From contig JAGCPZ010000058.1 in NCBI GenBank assembly GCA_017965445.1, positions 1 to 64,000 on the forward strand: a DNA stretch of 64,000 nucleotides, read 5' to 3'. This stretch comes from Fibrobacter sp. (lineage in GTDB: Bacteria; Fibrobacterota; Fibrobacteria; Fibrobacterales; Fibrobacteraceae). This document shows, piece by piece, positions 8,709 through 17,119 of this stretch (its first letter is position 1; every line of letters starts with the position of its first letter). Both the position numbers and the translations under genes were made by a program. A model generated the notes under the pieces. That model did not search any database. It was not told where the DNA came from and saw only the letters and a list, made by a program, of their open reading frames with translations.

Positions 8709-9814
8709 TTGGACTCCGTCGTATCGGCAACGAGCGTATCGGGCGCCACCGTCGCCGACTTCCAGATTTTATACAAACTATCTATAGGCGTTCCGTCTTC
8801 GCTTTCAAGCAAAACGCTATTTGTCGAGAAACTATAAACAAGCCAGTCCTTCTTTGTCGAAGGGCCGCAGGAACGTTCACTTTCGTCCGGCACAAAAAGC
8901 TCCCTTCCAAAAATAGCCGTTCTACCAAGATTAAGCCCTGTATAATTGAAAGCAGACATCCTGGCGCACGAAGGAATCTTTTCGATATAATACAAACTCG
9001 AATGCCAAACAGTATCCAGCCGCTCATTCACCTTCCCTAGCGAAGTCGAATCATACTCCCACTTGGAATTCAGGCAATAAACGGAATCCGGCGATGCACA
9101 AGCGTAGCGCACCGGAACAAGAGCCGTATCGTTGATATTCCAGCTAGTCGGATAGATGGTATCAGCAACGACGGAATCGCACTTATCCACCCGCATGGAG
9201 CATTTTGCACGGAGCGTTCTCCAAAGAAATTTCTGCGGAGTAATGGAATCGAGAACCCTCAATATCGATGGCGAGCCCTTTGTCCGTAACGGAAGCGCAG
9301 ACATATCATCAAAAGAAGAATCTACATAGATGCGAAACGTATCACGAACAAACTTGCCGCGACGGTACAGGATGGAACTCAAAAGAGTCTGTTCATCGTT
9401 CACGACAACGATTTCCGTCACTTTTTGGGGAATATCATCCAAGATAATCTTGAACGTCGTATCGGGCCGATACATCGGGGAAGGACAATCCTCTGTACTC
9501 ACCTTGATGTTTATCTTGGGCGAAAAGACGACAGTCGTGTCTTCGACACCGTAATCCATATCAATCGAAGTGAGCGAGCAATTCGAAAAGGACCAAATTT
9601 GCGAAAGGGTCACGTAAAGCGTGTCGTCCATCAAATGGATTGTCTTTCCGGAATCGAGCCTTGCTCCCAAAAAATATCCCTCACCTTCCACAGATTCCCC
9701 GTTCGGCATCACCTCAAGAGGGCCATCGCCATCCCACGAGCATGATGCAAAAAAAGTCATCAAAGAGAAGCACAAAAGAAACGGGACTAGCAACACTGCG
9801 GACTTACGCTTCAT
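8705..9814 (-). CDS. Lipoprotein of unknown function
   Basis: A signal peptide with lipobox (…FFASC at about residue 25) is followed by about 340 residues rich in Asp, Ser, Thr and Val without serine-block linkers. Several Cys are spaced through the middle and the sequence predicts mainly beta structure. I do not recognise a family. It is in a compact minus-strand group: the LytM-like gene lies 10 bp upstream and the Nudix gene overlaps its end by four bases. Confidence 0.75.
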   Translation of the reverse strand: MKRKSAVLLVPFLLCFSLMTFFASCSWDGDGPLEVMPNGESVEGEGYFLGARLDSGKTIHLMDDTLYVTLSQIWSFSNCSLTSIDMDYGVEDTTVVFSPKINIKVSTEDCPSPMYRPDTTFKIILDDIPQKVTEIVVVNDEQTLLSSILYRRGKFVRDTFRIYVDSSFDDMSALPLRTKGSPSILRVLDSITPQKFLWRTLRAKCSMRVDKCDSVVADTIYPTSWNINDTALVPVRYACASPDSVYCLNSKWEYDSTSLGKVNERLDTVWHSSLYYIEKIPSCARMSAFNYTGLNLGRTAIFGRELFVPDESERSCGPSTKKDWLVYSFSTNSVLLESEDGTPIDSLYKIWKSATVAPDTLVADTTESK

Positions 9815-9824
9815 ACAGACTCAC

Positions 9825-10742
9825 TCAAAAAGGCAAATTCTTTTTGAATATAGCAATTTGGGCTGAATCCACCGGATGCGTCGATTTGTAAAAATCCCTC
9901 CAGCGAACAAACAAACCGTTCTGGCGTACCGTCAAAAAGAACGAAGAACTATCCTGTGGCGAAAGGCGCCCCACTGCATCTTTCACGCCAAGAGTCCGGC
10001 CTACAACAGGCGCCATCTTCCATGAACCTATTCCGAACATGCGCGAAGTTATCCCGTTTCCATGATTGAGTTCGACAAACATGCCCAGCGAATCGCGCCC
10101 CGCCTCAAGCACAACTCCAGGTAGCACTGGGTAAATCGGAGCCTCGCCAAGCCCGGTAAACACGTCGGCAGAAAGCAATTCCTCCTGCCCTTCAAAGTCA
10201 AAGTTGTCCATAATAGAAAGCGCGGACCACCCCAGCGGAACATGCGGACAAGGACCTGGGAATAGGCAACCGTTCTTGCCCGAAATCCAGACCTTCGACG
10301 AATCCTCCCGCGACATGTGCAAAAACACGCTACGGGTCGAATCTTCAAGAACTACGAGGAGCGCCTCGCCAAAATCCTTCTTGGGAGCGACCCAATGGAT
10401 TTTAGCACCATTGGAAGCAAGGCTTTTGACATACCGCAAAAAAGAATTCGGCAGAACAAGGGAATCGTTTACAATCCAGGAGCATTGGGCAAAATCGTCC
10501 TTGAGTTCGAACGGAGTGCCGTTATACGACGTGCAGCCTTCAATCCATTCCTCGACAGCCACGCGTACGGGCTCTTCGTTGGCGGGCATCAGGAACTTGT
10601 CGTAGAGCATCCGGAACCAGCCGTTTGCATAAGCAACAACAATCAGGATGAAAAAGAAAACTATCCTCACCAACGGGAATTTATGCTGCAGGCGATTCTT
10701 TCTTTTTTTTCGTTGAATTTCTGTGGGGAACTCTACAGCCAT
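9825..10742 (-). CDS. Membrane-anchored degenerate LytM/M23-like protein
   Basis: A basic N-terminus and one transmembrane helix (about 25-45) precede a periplasmic region. Its last 110 residues follow the outline of an M23 peptidase: 'DVFTGLGEAPIYPVLPGVVLEAG', 'GMFVELNHGNGITSRMFGIG', 'VVGRTLGVKDAVGRL' and a final 'FFLTVRQNGLFVRWRDFY'. The zinc-binding HxxxD and HxH residues of active enzymes are missing (the HLHF position reads FFLT), so it is probably a non-catalytic regulator, as EnvC and NlpD are. It lies 3 bp after the STAS gene and 10 bp before a lipoprotein gene. The family call rests on pattern reading only. Confidence 0.65.
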   Translation of the reverse strand: MAVEFPTEIQRKKRKNRLQHKFPLVRIVFFFILIVVAYANGWFRMLYDKFLMPANEEPVRVAVEEWIEGCTSYNGTPFELKDDFAQCSWIVNDSLVLPNSFLRYVKSLASNGAKIHWVAPKKDFGEALLVVLEDSTRSVFLHMSREDSSKVWISGKNGCLFPGPCPHVPLGWSALSIMDNFDFEGQEELLSADVFTGLGEAPIYPVLPGVVLEAGRDSLGMFVELNHGNGITSRMFGIGSWKMAPVVGRTLGVKDAVGRLSPQDSSSFFLTVRQNGLFVRWRDFYKSTHPVDSAQIAIFKKNLPF

Positions 10743-10745
10743 CGG

Positions 10746-11375
10746 TTACATGAAGAAATAGGCGGCAACGGCAATCGCAATCAGGAGGACGACCACGACA
10801 AAGGCGCAACCACCCGAAGAAGACGAAGATTCGTCTTCAAGCGGGTTCTTATCCAAACCATGAAATTCAGGTTTCTTTTCAGGAGCGGCAGGCGTTGCAG
10901 GAGCCGTTTCCGTTACAGGCGCAGCAGGTGTAGCCGCAGCCGTCGTAGTCGTGGCCTCAGCCGGAATATTGGGCGATTTCAGTTCCGTCTCGTTCTTCGG
11001 CGGAGTTATGGAAATCTTGGAGGCATTGACCGGAACATAGGCCGCCATATCCTCTTCTCTGCTAAAGATACGGATAAAGCGTTCCAGCCCCACCTTTCTC
11101 AAGCTGCTCGCAAGCGAATCCATATCGGCAAGCACCGCGAACAATCCGTTCTTATTGGACAGTTCCTGATGGCATTGCATAAAAGCATTATAGGCATCGC
11201 TATAGACAAAATCGAGACCCGACAAATCGACAGCGATATACAGGGCTTCGGCGTTTGCGTCAACCAGTGATCGAAAGCTAGCCTTGAACGCTTCAGCGTC
11301 AAATGCCCCTATCGGATTGAGAGGAGCAGGAAGCACGAGGAATGAACCTATATTCTTTATATTTACTTGCGTCAT
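10746..11375 (-). CDS. Tail-anchored STAS-domain protein
   Basis: Residues 1-110 resemble an anti-sigma-factor antagonist (STAS) domain: a first strand 'FLVLPAPLNPIGAFDAEAF', then 'YIAVDLSGLDFVYSDAYNAFM', then 'GLFAVLADMDSLASSLRKVGLERFI'. The phosphorylatable Ser/Thr position falls in 'FVYSDAY'. A roughly 75-residue Ala/Pro/Thr linker leads to a short serine run and a C-terminal transmembrane helix ('CAFVVVVLLIAIAVAAYFFM') that ends the protein, so the STAS domain should face the cytoplasm. STAS proteins with a C-terminal membrane anchor are unusual. It heads the group LytM-like, lipoprotein, Nudix. Confidence 0.75.
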   Translation of the reverse strand: MTQVNIKNIGSFLVLPAPLNPIGAFDAEAFKASFRSLVDANAEALYIAVDLSGLDFVYSDAYNAFMQCHQELSNKNGLFAVLADMDSLASSLRKVGLERFIRIFSREEDMAAYVPVNASKISITPPKNETELKSPNIPAEATTTTAAATPAAPVTETAPATPAAPEKKPEFHGLDKNPLEDESSSSSGGCAFVVVVLLIAIAVAAYFFM

Positions 11376-11431
11376 GAAAACAAATATAAGCTATTGTTCG
11401 AGCAATATATCCGATTTTTTTGAAAAAGTTA

Positions 11432-12721
11432 CTATTCCAATATTTCGTCGTCAGTTTCGATAATCGGAGCTGGTTTCGATGTTGCAGGAGCGGCAGGAGC
11501 CGTCGTAGGTGTGGTGGAATTCACAGGAGCCGATTCCGTCACCGGCTTTTCCGCTGGCACCGCCGGAGTTTCAACCGGAGTCACGGGCGTTTCCTGGATG
11601 CTCTCTTCCACATATTCTTCGACAGGCAATTCTTCTGGGTCTTCCGTCACAAGTTTCCTTGATGCATCCGTCTTGTTCAGATGGCCTTCTTCCCTCGGTT
11701 TGTGGCCAAAGAGATACGGGCTAAAGCTAACGCTAACGCGGTGCACCGGCGAGAACACCGGATGCGATTCAAACGCGTAATCCACCACGAGGAAGTTCAT
11801 AATCGTTAGACCGGCACCCGCCGTCACACTTTTGAACGTCGTGAAACTGCTGAGACCAACCCGCAACTTGAGACCAAAGTCAAACGCGAACTCGACACCA
11901 CCGCGGCCGCCAGAAAGCCAGTCCAGCGGATCTTCCCAAATGCGTTCGCCACCGTGCGTATCTTCATCGAAGTCCAAATCCCTGGAATCGTGATGGAAAA
12001 ATCCCGCACTCTGCCAGTAGAAATTGAACTTGCCGTAGAGGTACGCCACAGGCAGTCCATAGCTCAACGCCACGTAAAACTCGGGAGCGGAATATTCAAA
12101 CTCGCCGGATTCCCAGGATGCAGCCGACGAAGTCCAGCCCTTCAAGAGTCCCGACACGTAAAAGTCGTCCATTATCTGGTAACGCGCACTTGCGTCACCA
12201 CGGAATCCCCAGCCGCTCTGGTCCATGTCGCGGTACAGCACATGGAAAGCAAGTCCCAAGTCCAAGCGGTCCATGATGCGGCGTCCCCACGATACGGAGA
12301 ACACCCAGTCCGCAATAGAGAGCGTGTTGTAGTCCGAACCCTCAGGCAACGGTTCACCTTCCCTAATGTAAGGGATGTCATCGGCACCGAACCTAGAAAA
12401 AGAAACACCTAGTCCCTGATTCTGTGAGAGCGGAATCACCATCGAAGCGTAATCGTACTTGGTATCTTCGTAATACGCGGTATGCGAGAACGACGCCCAC
12501 ATGTACTTCGCCTGCGAAAGCTGGTACGCATTGGTCATGAGTCCAAGATAATCGCCCTCGACAGCCAGAGTCGCAGAACCCAAGGCCGCAGAGCGTGCAC
12601 CCGGTTCAATATCAAGAGTTGCATTCGCGCCTACAACGCGGTCGGCAGCATAAGCCGCAGACGCAAGCGCACAGGCGTAAAAAACAGTCCGTAGAGTATA
12701 AAAATTTTTCAAAAAAGACAT
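11432..12721 (-). CDS. Outer-membrane protein, PorV/PorQ-like (type IX secretion type)
   Basis: After a signal peptide (start at 12721, MSFLKNFYTLR… to 'AYAADRV') comes 'GARSAALGSATLAVEGDYLGLMTNAYQLSQ', the characteristic opening of the PorV/PorQ-like outer-membrane barrel family, where strongly conserved Asn and Pro usually follow. The remaining 250 residues alternate aromatic and glycine residues as in a beta-barrel. The C-terminal 90 residues are a Pro/Thr/Glu-rich tail ending 'IIETDDEILE', probably outside the barrel. PorV-type proteins act in type IX secretion, which fits the CTD-like tail of the xylanase-like protein at 26373. A longer in-frame start gives no signal peptide. It diverges from the recombinase gene across 50 bp. 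Confidence 0.7.
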   Translation of the reverse strand: MSFLKNFYTLRTVFYACALASAAYAADRVVGANATLDIEPGARSAALGSATLAVEGDYLGLMTNAYQLSQAKYMWASFSHTAYYEDTKYDYASMVIPLSQNQGLGVSFSRFGADDIPYIREGEPLPEGSDYNTLSIADWVFSVSWGRRIMDRLDLGLAFHVLYRDMDQSGWGFRGDASARYQIMDDFYVSGLLKGWTSSAASWESGEFEYSAPEFYVALSYGLPVAYLYGKFNFYWQSAGFFHHDSRDLDFDEDTHGGERIWEDPLDWLSGGRGGVEFAFDFGLKLRVGLSSFTTFKSVTAGAGLTIMNFLVVDYAFESHPVFSPVHRVSVSFSPYLFGHKPREEGHLNKTDASRKLVTEDPEELPVEEYVEESIQETPVTPVETPAVPAEKPVTESAPVNSTTPTTAPAAPATSKPAPIIETDDEILE

Positions 12722-12771
12722 TTGGTGACAACTAAAATAGATATTTTTCTTCACGAAAACTATAAAAGACA

Positions 12772-13716
12772 ATGCTTTTAGACGAATACATCCAAAATTT
12801 CTTGATATACCTGCAAACACAGCGAAGGTATTCCGAAAAGACAGTCATCACATACCGGAAATCGCTCGAAAAATACTGTACTTCGATAGCCGGAAACGGT
12901 CCCGCAAATAAGAATGCGACACACGAAGCCACCTCGGCAAAGGCAATACCCCTCGCCGCATTCTCCGAAATGAGCGTCAAGAATTTTGTGTGGGATTTGA
13001 AAATCAAGCAAAAACTTGCCCCCACCAGCATCTGCGAGCACCTCGCCGCATTAAAAAGTTTCGGCAAGTACTTGGTCCGCTCAAAAATTTTGCAGAAAAA
13101 CCCCGCCGAAGCAGTCCCCATGCCAAAGCGTCCTAAACGACTCGTAAGCATACTCGGGCAAAAGGACCTCGTCGAAGAAAAATTCCCGGAGTTGCCCGAA
13201 AACCCGAAACTACCGCAAATCCGCGCACGGTTCCTGCTTGAACTCATCTACGGTTCCGGACTCCGCATCTCGGAATGCCAAAGCCTCTGCTGGAACCAGT
13301 TACGCACAAAAGAACACCTTGTCCGCGTCATCGGTAAAGGCAACAAGGAACGCATCGTCCCCATCACGGATTCGCTTATCACATGGCTTGAAAAATTCAG
13401 AGCCGCAGAAATCGAGGCCGGCCATGCACCGAGCGAAACGAGCTACGTGTTCCTGAGCGAAGACGGCAAGCCATTCTCCGTCCGCACACTCCGTAACGAC
13501 ATCCACGACCTGCTCCGTGAAATCGGCTGGGAAGGGAAAGCGAGCCCGCACGTGTTACGCCACAGTTTCGCCACGCACCTGCTCGAGAACGGTGCCGAAA
13601 TCATGAGCGTCAAGGAAATGCTCGGGCATTCAAACATCTCGACCACGCAAGTCTATACGCACGTGAACGCCGAACGCCTCCGCGAAGCCTTCAAGAAAAC
13701 ACACCCGCGAGCGTGA
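12772..13716 (+). CDS. Tyrosine recombinase XerC/XerD family
   Basis: The 314-residue protein has a SAM-like core-binding domain (1-115) and a catalytic domain with every active-site residue in place: Arg165 ('GSGLRISE'), Lys189 ('GKGNKERIVP'), His260 and Arg263 ('HVLRHSFATHLL'), His286 ('LGHSNIS') and Tyr295 ('TQVYTH'). Xer recombinases resolve chromosome dimers at dif. Length and motif spacing fit Xer rather than a phage integrase. No dif-like site was found nearby. It could be XerC, XerD or a single XerH-type enzyme, which the window cannot decide. Confidence 0.88.
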   Translation: MLLDEYIQNFLIYLQTQRRYSEKTVITYRKSLEKYCTSIAGNGPANKNATHEATSAKAIPLAAFSEMSVKNFVWDLKIKQKLAPTSICEHLAALKSFGKYLVRSKILQKNPAEAVPMPKRPKRLVSILGQKDLVEEKFPELPENPKLPQIRARFLLELIYGSGLRISECQSLCWNQLRTKEHLVRVIGKGNKERIVPITDSLITWLEKFRAAEIEAGHAPSETSYVFLSEDGKPFSVRTLRNDIHDLLREIGWEGKASPHVLRHSFATHLLENGAEIMSVKEMLGHSNISTTQVYTHVNAERLREAFKKTHPRA

Positions 13717-13874
13717 TTAGACGAAAGGACGCCCGCATCCGCGGGCTACAGACGAGAGACGAAAGAAAAATAATGGCACTACGTGCCTTTGAGAGATATA
13801 TTTTCAAAAAAAGCGTCTAAAGCCCAAAGCGAAGCGACCTCATAGCGCTTTAGCGCGACCTCATCGCTCACAAC

Positions 13875-15005
13875 CTAAAAGAAGCTTCCTTTCACACCGA
13901 CGGCAATCGTCCACTGCTGACCGATGTCGTTCCAGTCGGGAGCGTTCCACTTCTTCATCGGCTTTTCGCTGTATTCGTTCTTGGGATCAGCACCACCCGC
14001 CTTGTCGTGAATCGGCAACGAGAATGCCAGGAACACCGGGAAATCCGGATTCGAGAATTCAATGCCGTACACGAGCGACAGCGACCATGCTTGATGGTCA
14101 GGATCCGGCCTCGGGTCGTAAACACCATCGTTAGCCTGTTCCGAAGCAATCCATGCGACACCGAGCGGAATAGAGAAGTTCAAGCCAAACGATTGCACTA
14201 TGCCCGAACGCCCGCGATAACCATAAGCGATAGAACCGCCAATCGACGGCGGCGTAAACGCGCCAAGGTCGTTCTCGCCATACGGCTTGAAGCGGTACTT
14301 GAAACGGTCTCCATCCTTATTCTTGATATTCTTCCAATAGCTGTCGTTGAACTCGTTTTCACCCGAGAAAAGACGCATCGCAAACGGATGCGTGTAGCTC
14401 AAGCTGTAAAGCCAAATTCCCTTGTCCGTATCGCGGCTGTAGTCCCAACCCAGCGTGAGCGAATAAAGCCCACTCCCCTTCTGGAAACTGCTGGGCAAAA
14501 TTTCTTTTGAAGCGTCAATTCCGCGTTTGATGTCATACTGCCCCGTCGGGATCGTAAGCGAGGCCGAAAGCGAAGCCGCACCGCCACTGCCAATCGTCTT
14601 GGAAAAATCGAACGAAATGTCGCCAAGACCGCCCGTAGTGTAATCCTTTGGATTCTGGTTGCTGCGATACTGCACTTCGCCCTGATGGCTCATGAACGGA
14701 ATCGAAACGCCAACCTTCGTATCCCATGTGGGCTTAATCGAGAAATGCGGATTCACCGAGAACGCAGAAAAATTCTGCCCGACGTTGTACTTCGTAAAGA
14801 CTTCCGCTTCAAGGTAGCCACCCGAAGTTCCTTGACCAATCCACTTGATGCCGTCGCCGGAACCGCCACCGGAGCCGCCCGCTCCGCAGCCACCAATAGA
14901 CTCCCACGGAGTCGCAGGCACAACAGGCGAATTAAAGCCGGCATAAAAAGCAACCGCAACGAGCGAGACAATCGAACAGCCTTCAATCAAAAAATTCTTT
15001 TTCAT
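13875..15005 (-). CDS. Glycine-rich outer-membrane barrel protein
   Basis: A signal-like N-terminus (MKKNFLIEGCSIVSLVAVAFYAG) is followed by a glycine patch (GGCGAGGSGGGSG, about residues 42-54) and then about 300 residues with the alternating pattern and terminal aromatic of an outer-membrane beta-barrel ('SLTIPTGQYD', 'LYSLTLGWDY', 'WTIAVGVKGSFF'). The pattern resembles transporter-type barrels of the phenol-degradation MetA group but I cannot assign a substrate. The ATG at 15005 has GAGG five bases upstream; an upstream GTG at 15017 overlaps the stop of the preceding gene. The two genes are probably coupled. Confidence 0.75.
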   Translation of the reverse strand: MKKNFLIEGCSIVSLVAVAFYAGFNSPVVPATPWESIGGCGAGGSGGGSGDGIKWIGQGTSGGYLEAEVFTKYNVGQNFSAFSVNPHFSIKPTWDTKVGVSIPFMSHQGEVQYRSNQNPKDYTTGGLGDISFDFSKTIGSGGAASLSASLTIPTGQYDIKRGIDASKEILPSSFQKGSGLYSLTLGWDYSRDTDKGIWLYSLSYTHPFAMRLFSGENEFNDSYWKNIKNKDGDRFKYRFKPYGENDLGAFTPPSIGGSIAYGYRGRSGIVQSFGLNFSIPLGVAWIASEQANDGVYDPRPDPDHQAWSLSLVYGIEFSNPDFPVFLAFSLPIHDKAGGADPKNEYSEKPMKKWNAPDWNDIGQQWTIAVGVKGSFF

Positions 15006-15013
15006 GTCGAACC

Positions 15014-16204
15014 TCACGGGAGCTTAAGCAAATAGGCCGGGTTCGTTCCTGTAGCCAGGAACTTACCATCAGGAGTAATACCACCCGTCATAGGGACTGG
15101 AGCAATTTCAACGCCGTTACCATCCCATCCCACACTTTCATCATTAGTTTTTGGAAACGAGCGCATGCCACGCATCACCGTCCGACCTACAGAACCATTT
15201 TGGACAGACGTTTTTGTCAAATCATTTTTATTGAGCATCTGCGAACCCGCCGGAAATTCCGACCAAACCACAAACAAGTTGTATTCGATCTTATACCAAT
15301 GCGGTTGAGCCGGTTCCGACATCATATCCTTCGTGCGTTCGATCTTAAACGGTTCCGAATCTTCATTTATATACTGCAAATAAGCTTCCCAAGTCGTCGA
15401 ATTTTCATACATGTTATAAACAACATACCATCCGTTTGGCGAAATTAACGGACTATCAATTTTCCAATTTTTTCGATTCGATGGTTTCTTAAGTTTAAAG
15501 GTTTGGGGCTTACCCTTTTCAAGAGTTCCATATCTAGCAACCACGATATTTTGGTTCTTATCAACATAGGTAAGTATCACCTTATCCGATCCGAAGAAAC
15601 CCTCGACCGTTAAAGAATCTCCATATTCTTTAAATCCATCATCCGGTTCCCCCACCCACAAATGCGGAGTCGCTTCTTCAGGGATACCCTTCTTATCGAA
15701 CCAGAATTTCTTCTTGTCCGACATTCGCACCGCAAAAATGCCATAGTCCAGATTTTCGCAAGCTTTGCTGCCGTCAACATCATAACCGCGTAAAGCCACG
15801 ATAAAATTAGGATGCGTGCTCCATTCCGGGTCTTGGAACTGGCATTCGCCCGCAGAGGTATCGCGCATCAAGTACCACTTTACATTGTTCGCCGTATCCG
15901 AGACCGTCAAACGGTCATGCTGGAGCACCTTTTTCAGCGTAAAACCGGAATCAGGAGCATTCACATTAAGCGTCCCGCTAAAATTAAGCCACAGCATCGA
16001 AGCGGGATAGTTTACCGTATCCTGCGATGCCGACGGATTGCATGTTTGTTTTCCTCCGTTTAAAGAGTAAATCTTCCCCATTTCAGCACTGGTGTCCGTA
16101 TTGGAAGATTCATCCGAATACTCCGCTTCAAACGGTTCAGGCGAGTAGCACGCCATAAGCGTAAGGGCCAAAAGCCCCAAAGGTAAAAGCAACTTTTTCA
16201 TCAA
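15014..16204 (-). CDS. Lipoprotein with TolB-like beta-propeller character
   Basis: The lipobox is at 'LTLMAC', residue 19. After a short Ser/Asp linker the 370-residue mature part contains repeated strands with motifs such as 'PLISPNGWYVVYNMYEN', 'AQPHWYKIEYNLFVVWSEF' and 'GGITPDGKFLATG', which recall TolB-type propeller blades (S-PDG-x-VAF). It probably sits in the periplasm on a membrane. It shares an operon with the outer-membrane barrel gene downstream. Substrate and partner are unknown. Confidence 0.72.
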   Translation of the reverse strand: MMKKLLLPLGLLALTLMACYSPEPFEAEYSDESSNTDTSAEMGKIYSLNGGKQTCNPSASQDTVNYPASMLWLNFSGTLNVNAPDSGFTLKKVLQHDRLTVSDTANNVKWYLMRDTSAGECQFQDPEWSTHPNFIVALRGYDVDGSKACENLDYGIFAVRMSDKKKFWFDKKGIPEEATPHLWVGEPDDGFKEYGDSLTVEGFFGSDKVILTYVDKNQNIVVARYGTLEKGKPQTFKLKKPSNRKNWKIDSPLISPNGWYVVYNMYENSTTWEAYLQYINEDSEPFKIERTKDMMSEPAQPHWYKIEYNLFVVWSEFPAGSQMLNKNDLTKTSVQNGSVGRTVMRGMRSFPKTNDESVGWDGNGVEIAPVPMTGGITPDGKFLATGTNPAYLLKLP

Positions 16205-16214
16205 TATGCAATAT

Positions 16215-16370
16215 AGTTATTAGAAGATGATAGTTAATGGAATTTAGTTACCAGATACTAGTTATTAGTTACTAGAAATTGCAATAAGAACATTTCTAGT
16301 AACTCAGAACTCATAACTGCAAGGAAGTCGCCCTAGTAACTCGTAACTTAGTACTCATAACTCAAAAATT
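16215..16370. repeat. TTAGTTACTAG-type dispersed intergenic repeat
   Basis: Short A/T-rich units such as 'tagttattag', 'tagttactag' and 'gtaactcgtaac' recur in both orientations and can pair with each other. The same style of sequence occurs at 18980-19010, 42212-42394, 52629-52700, 54424-54612, 55845-55866 and 56815-56872. It lies between divergent genes. Confidence 0.55.
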
Positions 16371-16400
16371 GTATATATTATATGATACTGGGAGTACTCT

Positions 16401-16757
16401 ATGAAAATTGAAAAAAGCAAGCTAATAAAAAATCGCGAATGGTCCGAAACCACAAGAACGCGTCTTGCGGCAGCACTCGGCATATCCGCCCTCGTCTCGC
16501 TGACCTCTTGCACCAAGGCTCCCGCTCCCGGTCTCGAAGCATCACCGGAACCGTCCGTCACAAGCGAGGCCGCCGGAGAAACCCCGAGCAACCCGCTCCC
16601 GGCACAGCAATCCGAAGCCGGAGCCACAACCGAAACTCCGCTTTCGTCTAGCAGCATTTCCAGTTCCTCGGAAGAAGACCCGGGACCGACAGCCGGCATG
16701 CCCTACTACGATTACGAAGAAGAACGGCAACGGCAACAGCAAGAGTTGCAAAAATAA
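16401..16757 (+). CDS. Small proline/serine-rich lipoprotein
   Basis: The 118-residue product has a charged N-terminus and a hydrophobic core ending in the lipobox 'LTSC' (about residue 37), then a low-complexity Pro/Ser/Glu segment with one SSSSISSSS block, and a glutamine/arginine-rich tail. A TATATTATAT -10-like sequence and GGGAG precede the ATG. No conserved domain is visible; it may be a small tethered spacer protein. Confidence 0.65.
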   Translation: MKIEKSKLIKNREWSETTRTRLAAALGISALVSLTSCTKAPAPGLEASPEPSVTSEAAGETPSNPLPAQQSEAGATTETPLSSSSISSSSEEDPGPTAGMPYYDYEEERQRQQQELQK

Positions 16758-16843
16758 TTTGTTCTCAGTTACGCCGTCGAAAGAGCTGCATTGACGAGAC
16801 TCAAACAGTATTTTTCAAATTAACGGCGAAAACGAAGGATTTT

Positions 16844-16874
16844 AGGGACGTAAAGCCAAAAACGTCCCTTTTTC
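16844..16874 (+). terminator. Rho-independent terminator between the small lipoprotein gene and parE
   Basis: AGGGACGT and ACGTCCCT form a perfect eight-base stem around a ten-base loop, followed by a run of T. The gap 16758-17119 otherwise holds the parE leader. Confidence 0.8.
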
Positions 16875-16875
16875 A

Positions 16876-16894
16876 TTGCCCTAATGTGCAGTAA
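16876..16894 (+). promoter_or_regulatory. 19-bp motif shared with the parC leader
   Basis: TTGCCCTAATGNGCANTAA occurs here and at 31904-31922, matching at 17 of 19 positions. It lies 225 bp before parE and 39 bp before parC. It may be a shared regulatory site for the two topoisomerase genes. Confidence 0.4.
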
Positions 16895-16929
16895 TCAAAA
16901 TTTTTATATATTTGTTACGGTTTATTAAA

Positions 16930-17085
16930 ACGATAGCTTGGGAGGCTCAAAAAATTTGCTTTGAAGAAAAAAATTGAGCGAAACCGAGTGCAGGCAGGAA
17001 TGAAAAGTGGTGAATACTGGAAGTCTTTACCACTTTGAATGACGAACCTGCACGATGTGTTGCAGCCAATTTTTTGAAAATGAAA
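16930..17085 (+). promoter_or_regulatory. Structured parE leader with nested hairpin
   Basis: GTGCAGG (16988-16994) pairs with CCTGCAC (17047-17053), and inside it AAAGTGGT (17004-17011) pairs with ACCACTTT (17029-17036). A separate GGCTCAA/TTGAGC pair lies upstream. No short coding region with a credible start is visible here. It may be a 5' UTR element, but no known riboswitch is recognised. Confidence 0.45.
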
Positions 17086-17119
17086 TTTTTTGAGACGACC
17101 TAATAAAAGAGATTGATTA

